Shown here piece by piece: positions 15,010 through 17,543 of a stretch of DNA of 17,543 nt. This stretch comes from an uncultured Selenomonadaceae bacterium. GTDB taxonomy: Bacteria > Bacillota > Negativicutes > Selenomonadales > Selenomonadaceae. Below the pieces are notes generated by a model that was not told the DNA's origin, did no database searches, and saw nothing but the letters and a program-made list of their open reading frames with translations. Where the stretch lies: assembly GCA_937902665.1 (NCBI GenBank), contig CALELM010000102.1, positions 1 to 17,543 of the forward strand. Reading direction: 5' to 3'. The position numbers were made by a program, and so were the translations under genes. How positions within the stretch are numbered: the stretch's first letter is position 1; each line of letters opens with the position of its first letter.

Positions 15010-15175
15010 CTTCCACCTGTCTTTATAATAGCAAAAACCTCCGGGCTGCGATCGCACCGGAGGCAAAAATCTATCTTTCGCAACTCCGGCCTCGGCAGGC
15101 GGCATACGCCGTTAGATGATAACTCAAACCCGCTGTCTACAGCCTTATATGAGATTCTTTACTCTGTAATATGGG
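15010..15175 (-). ncRNA. Ribosomal protein L10 leader (autoregulatory 5' UTR)
   Basis: The minus-strand segment between rplA and rplJ contains AGACAGCGGGTTTGAG and CCTGCCGAGGC, which resemble the conserved core of Firmicutes L10 leaders. These are followed by an intrinsic terminator just before the rplJ ribosome-binding site. CCGGAG at 15084-15089 can pair with the CTCCGG at 15057-15062 that forms the terminator's 5' arm, so an antiterminator and the terminator are mutually exclusive. The boundaries are approximate. Recognition is by position and short conserved stretches, not by a covariance search. Confidence 0.8.
15033..15064 (-). terminator. Attenuator hairpin of the L10 leader
   Basis: On the minus strand the arms GCCTCCGG (15064-15057) and CCGGAGG (15044-15038) enclose a 12-nt loop that includes TGCGATCGCA, followed by TTTTT (15037-15033). 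It lies about 35 nt before the rplJ start, so complete termination would silence rplJL; partial read-through under L10 control is the expected behaviour. Confidence 0.87.
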
Positions 15176-15191
15176 CCAGAGCCCGAAATGC

Positions 15192-15875
15192 TTAACCAAG
15201 AACGACCGGTACACCAGGTCCCATGGTAGAAGCAACCGTAATGGAACGAATATACTGCCCCTTGGCAGCAGCAGGACGCACACGGTTCAACGTATCAATC
15301 AGCGTCTGATAGTTCTGCACGAGCTTCTCCGAATCAAAGGAAGCCTTGCCAATCGGACAATGAATGTTTCCAGCCTTGTCCGTGCGATACTCAACCTTAC
15401 CTGCCTTGATTTCAGAAATTGCCTTCGCAAGATCCATAGTAACCGTTCCAAGCTTCGGGTTCGGCATAAGACCTCTAGGTCCAAGCACCTTACCGAGACG
15501 ACCAACGGTACCCATCATGTCAGGCGTTGCCACTGCTACATCAAAATCGAGCCAACCGCCCTGAATCTTCTGCACGATTTCATCAGAACCAACGAAATCT
15601 GCACCAGCAGCCTCTGCTTCCTTCACCTTCTCGCCCTTTGCAAAAACGAGGACGCGCTTGGACTTGCCTGTACCATTCGGAAGCACAACAGCGCCACGAA
15701 CCTGCTGATCCGCATACTTAGGATCAACACCAAGACGCACATGAAGCTCCACAGTCTCGTCAAACTTAGCCGTAGCCGTTTTCTTGACAAGTTCCATTGC
15801 TTCAGCAACTGCATAAAGCTTGCCTTCCTCTACAAGCTTGCAAGCTTCCTGATATTTCTTACCAGCTTTAGCCAT
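15192..15875 (-). CDS. rplA: 50S ribosomal protein L1
   Basis: L1 binds 23S rRNA at the mobile L1 stalk near the ribosomal E site and is a translational repressor of its own operon in bacteria that have been studied. The 227 residues include the FDETVELHVRLGVDPK and GPRGLMPNPKLGTVT signatures, and end in the usual ITVASTMGPGVPV segment. ATG 15875 has AGAGGAG about 9 nt upstream. It is 54 nt downstream of rplK, and the intervening RNA can fold into an L1-binding-like hairpin. Confidence 0.98.
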   Translation of the reverse strand: MAKAGKKYQEACKLVEEGKLYAVAEAMELVKKTATAKFDETVELHVRLGVDPKYADQQVRGAVVLPNGTGKSKRVLVFAKGEKVKEAEAAGADFVGSDEIVQKIQGGWLDFDVAVATPDMMGTVGRLGKVLGPRGLMPNPKLGTVTMDLAKAISEIKAGKVEYRTDKAGNIHCPIGKASFDSEKLVQNYQTLIDTLNRVRPAAAKGQYIRSITVASTMGPGVPVVLG

Positions 15876-15890
15876 TAAAAATTCTCCTCT

Positions 15891-15919
15891 CGTGGTAATA
15901 ACGGGATCTGCCTCCCACG
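15891..15919 (-). promoter_or_regulatory. Candidate L1-binding translational operator before rplA
   Basis: On the minus strand CGTGG and CCACG close a hairpin containing GAGGCAGATCCC and GTTATTA, immediately upstream of the rplA ribosome-binding site. Similar GTGGGAGG...ACCAC hairpins precede rplA in other Firmicutes and resemble the L1 site on rRNA. The identification rests on memory of that motif and on position, so it is moderate. Confidence 0.5.
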
Positions 15920-15929
15920 GGGCAAAAAC

Positions 15930-16355
15930 TTAGTCAACAATCTCAATGCCCATGCTGCGAGCCGTACCCTCAATCATCCGAGTAGCAGCCTCAACATCAG
16001 AAGCATTCAGATCCTTCATCTTGCTCTCAGCAATTTCCTGTGCCTTCGCACGCGGAAGCTTAGCAACCTTCGTCTTGTTCGGCTCACCAGAAGCCTTGTC
16101 AATGCCAGCAGCCTTCTTCAAAAGCACAGCAGCCGGCGGTGTCTTCGTGATGAACGTAAAGGACCTATCCTCAAAAACTGTAATCTCAACTGGAATGATG
16201 AGACCTGCCTGTGCCTTCGTTCTCTCATTGAATTCCTTGCAGAACCCCATGATATTCACGCCAGCCTGACCAAGCGCAGGACCTACTGGAGGAGCTGGAT
16301 TAGCTTTGCCAGCCATAACCTGCAGCTTTACAACCTTTGCAACCTTTTTAGCCAT
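15930..16355 (-). CDS. rplK: 50S ribosomal protein L11
   Basis: L11 binds the GTPase-associated region of 23S rRNA, the thiopeptide target, and is needed for RelA-type stringent signalling in bacteria that have it. The 141 residues are standard. The N-terminal proline-rich KANPAPPVGPALGQAGVNI segment, where thiopeptide-resistance changes occur in other species, is unaltered in general form. ATG 16355 has an AGGAGGT ribosome-binding site upstream. It follows nusG by 29 nt. Confidence 0.98.
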   Translation of the reverse strand: MAKKVAKVVKLQVMAGKANPAPPVGPALGQAGVNIMGFCKEFNERTKAQAGLIIPVEITVFEDRSFTFITKTPPAAVLLKKAAGIDKASGEPNKTKVAKLPRAKAQEIAESKMKDLNASDVEAATRMIEGTARSMGIEIVD

Positions 16356-16384
16356 TTATTTTCACCTCCTAAAAATGGTATACC

Positions 16385-16945
16385 TCAAACCAATTCCACT
16401 CCGCTGAAATCAAGCTCTACCGGAGTCTCATCCACCAAAACCTTCAAGCGCTGCTTTTCCTGATCAACAGAAATAACAGTTGCCGTGTAATTTGCAAAGA
16501 AGCTGCCTTCCTTAATCCTCACGACATCATTGACGGAAACCTTCAAGCTTGGCTTGACCTCAACCTCACCCATGGATTTCAAGATTCGCTTCACTTCGTC
16601 ATCCGTAAGCGGTATAGGCTCCTTTTCGGATCCAACAAACCCAGTCACCCCTTGTGTATTACGCACGACATACCAAGAACGATTGTTCACAATCATCTCT
16701 ACCAGCACATATCCAGGAAAAATCTTCCGCTTGGTTACCTTCCTCTTGCCATCCTTTTCCTCGATCTCGTCCTCCAACGGAACAACGATCTGAAAAATCT
16801 CATCGCCAAGACCTTGCGAAGCAACCTTCCGCTCAAGATTCGTCTTCACCTTGTTTTCGTAACCAGAATATGTGTGGATGACATACCAAGCACGCAATGG
16901 CTTCTTGCCATCCAATTCCATGTCAGACTCTTTCTGTAATCCCAT
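16385..16945 (-). CDS. nusG: Transcription termination/antitermination factor NusG
   Basis: NusG binds the RNA polymerase clamp through its N-terminal NGN domain (AWYVIHTYSGYENKVKTNLE from residue about 19, FPGYVLVEM near 75). Through its KOW domain it contacts Rho or ribosomal protein S10. The 186 residues start at ATG 16945, with GGGAG 5 nt upstream; the open frame continues to 17086, but that extension overlaps secE in another frame and has no NusG similarity. The KOW domain is unusual: where most NusG proteins read V-S-IFGR-A-TPVELDF, this one reads LVDETPVELDF, about four residues shorter and lacking FGR. The preceding loop is EGSFFANYTA rather than DGPFADFNG. The gene follows secE by 14 nt. 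Confidence 0.97.
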   Translation of the reverse strand: MGLQKESDMELDGKKPLRAWYVIHTYSGYENKVKTNLERKVASQGLGDEIFQIVVPLEDEIEEKDGKRKVTKRKIFPGYVLVEMIVNNRSWYVVRNTQGVTGFVGSEKEPIPLTDDEVKRILKSMGEVEVKPSLKVSVNDVVRIKEGSFFANYTATVISVDQEKQRLKVLVDETPVELDFSGVELV

Positions 16946-16959
16946 AGCATCTCCCAGTC

Positions 16960-17181
16960 CTATCTCAGAATGATGTGGAACAATCTCGCAAAGAATGTAT
17001 CGCAAACCCAAATAAGTGCACACACTACAACAACGGCAATGCCGACAACACCAGTATAAGTAATCAGTTCCTTCTTTGTCGACCATGAGACCTTCTTCAT
17101 CTCAGCAACGACTTCATTAAAAAACCGCTTTGGGTTCGTCCCATGCCCTGATGACGCTTTTTGGTCTGTCAAATCCTTCAC
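16960..17181 (-). CDS. secE: Preprotein translocase subunit SecE
   Basis: SecE clamps SecY in the plasma membrane and is essential for protein export. The 73 residues have the short single-span architecture: a basic amphipathic segment (RFFNEVVAEMKKVSWSTKKEL, about 19-39), then one transmembrane helix (about 42-66). The start is GTG 17181 with AGGT 6 nt upstream. The gene sits 15 nt after rpmG and 14 nt before nusG, the common arrangement. Confidence 0.96.
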   Translation of the reverse strand: MKDLTDQKASSGHGTNPKRFFNEVVAEMKKVSWSTKKELITYTGVVGIAVVVVCALIWVCDTFFARLFHIILR

Positions 17182-17196
17182 ATCCCTACCTGTTGC

Positions 17197-17346
17197 TTAT
17201 TTTGTTTCCTTATGCAACGTATGCTTCTTGCAAAACTTGCAATATTTGTTGAATTCCAATCTATCAGGGTTATTCTTCTTGTTCTTATTGGTCTGATAGT
17301 TGCGGCTCTTGCACTCCGTGCAGGCCAATGTAACCGCATTACGCAT
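17197..17346 (-). CDS. rpmG: 50S ribosomal protein L33 (zinc-binding, C+ form)
   Basis: This 49-residue ribosomal protein was read directly from the sequence. It contains the two CxxC pairs of the zinc-binding form, at Cys9/Cys12 (ACTECKS) and Cys36/Cys39 (YCKFCKK), and the L33 core SRNYQTNKNKKN...DRLEFNKYC. ATG 17346 has AAGGGGTG about 7 nt upstream. The gene heads the rpmG-secE-nusG-rplK-rplA unit and is 15 nt from secE. Confidence 0.96.
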   Translation of the reverse strand: MRNAVTLACTECKSRNYQTNKNKKNNPDRLEFNKYCKFCKKHTLHKETK

Positions 17347-17417
17347 CTTCTCGCACCCCTTACCTTATGCAAATTAGCATGCAGAATACTGCACACTCTT
17401 CAAAACATCACTAATAC

Positions 17418-17446
17418 AATTTAACACAGAAACCAAGGGGTGTCAA
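17418..17446 (-). promoter_or_regulatory. Promoter of rpmG-secE-nusG-rplKA
   Basis: On the minus strand a perfect TTGACA (17446-17441), a 17-bp spacer and TAAATT (17423-17418; four of six match TATAAT) precede rpmG. A start near 17411 gives a leader of about 65 nt. It lies downstream of the 48-bp repeat, whose terminal TATAAT could be a second promoter. Confidence 0.75.
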
Positions 17447-17489
17447 CGCATCCCAAAAGTTTTTCATAGATTGTATCACTGTATTTTGT

Positions 17490-17537
17490 ATTATAACGCC
17501 ATTGTTCAAGAAAATGCCATAAGCATTTTCCCTCCAA
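17490..17537 (-). repeat. 48-bp perfect repeat, copy 2 (upstream of rpmG)
   Basis: This block is identical to 1416-1463 and has the same orientation relative to the genes that follow. It ends at TATAAT (17495-17490), 143 nt before the rpmG start and 43 nt before the TTGACA of the nearer promoter. Sequence upstream of it is outside the window apart from six bases, so the preceding gene is unknown. Confidence 0.9.
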
Positions 17538-17543
17538 TTTGCG

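Noticed and set aside
16946..17086. N-terminal extension of the nusG frame
   Set aside because: It overlaps secE in another frame, is rich in Cys and unlike NusG; the Shine-Dalgarno supports ATG 16945.
1..17543. CRISPR array, insertion sequence, prophage, tRNA or rRNA
   Set aside because: I looked for regularly spaced repeats, transposase-like frames and tRNA cloverleaf ends and saw none; the only exact long repeat is the 48-bp pair.

Overview
The window looks like a chromosome segment of a diderm Firmicute of the class Negativicutes (Selenomonas/Megasphaera-like). The evidence is indirect. The ribosomal protein/RNA polymerase order rpmG-secE-nusG-rplK-rplA-rplJ-rplL-rpoB-rpoC and the L10 leader are Firmicutes-like. 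A phosphoethanolamine transferase of the kind that decorates LPS implies an outer membrane. RpoC is about 130 residues longer than the Bacillus protein. No genus can be named from the sequence alone. Every gene except one is on the minus strand, so the biological reading direction is from high to low coordinates.

Layout in transcription order. (1) 17543-15930: upstream region with one copy of a 48-bp repeat and a good TTGACA promoter, then rpmG, secE, nusG and rplK. (2) 15929-14052: rplA behind a candidate L1-binding hairpin, then an L10 leader with a terminator/antiterminator pair, rplJ and rplL. (3) 14051-6063: a terminator closes rplL, a new promoter with a short hairpin leader follows, then rpoB and rpoC, ending in a strong terminator. 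(4) 5977-5166: a lone plus-strand DeoR/GlpR-type regulator, convergent with rpoC. (5) 5010-1: a tightly packed minus-strand cluster that diverges from the regulator: an unrecognised 146-residue protein, a NUDIX hydrolase, a membrane phosphoethanolamine transferase and a Cof-type HAD phosphatase. Then come the second copy of the 48-bp repeat and guaA (GMP synthase), which runs off the left edge.

Most of the window is housekeeping: transcription, its elongation factor NusG, the translocon subunit SecE and the L11/L1/L10/L12 stalk proteins. The most interesting observation is the perfect 48-bp repeat. Its two copies lie 16 kb apart, upstream of guaA and of rpmG-secE-nusG. Each copy carries an 8-bp-arm palindrome and ends exactly at a TATAAT hexamer in the sense of the downstream genes, which suggests a repeated, co-regulated promoter module. 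Other points worth a look are a NusG whose KOW domain lacks the usual FGR loop, a RpoC with a module present three times, an acidic RpoB tail, and a leader with a possible micro-ORF before rpoB. I see no tRNA, rRNA, CRISPR array, insertion sequence or phage gene.
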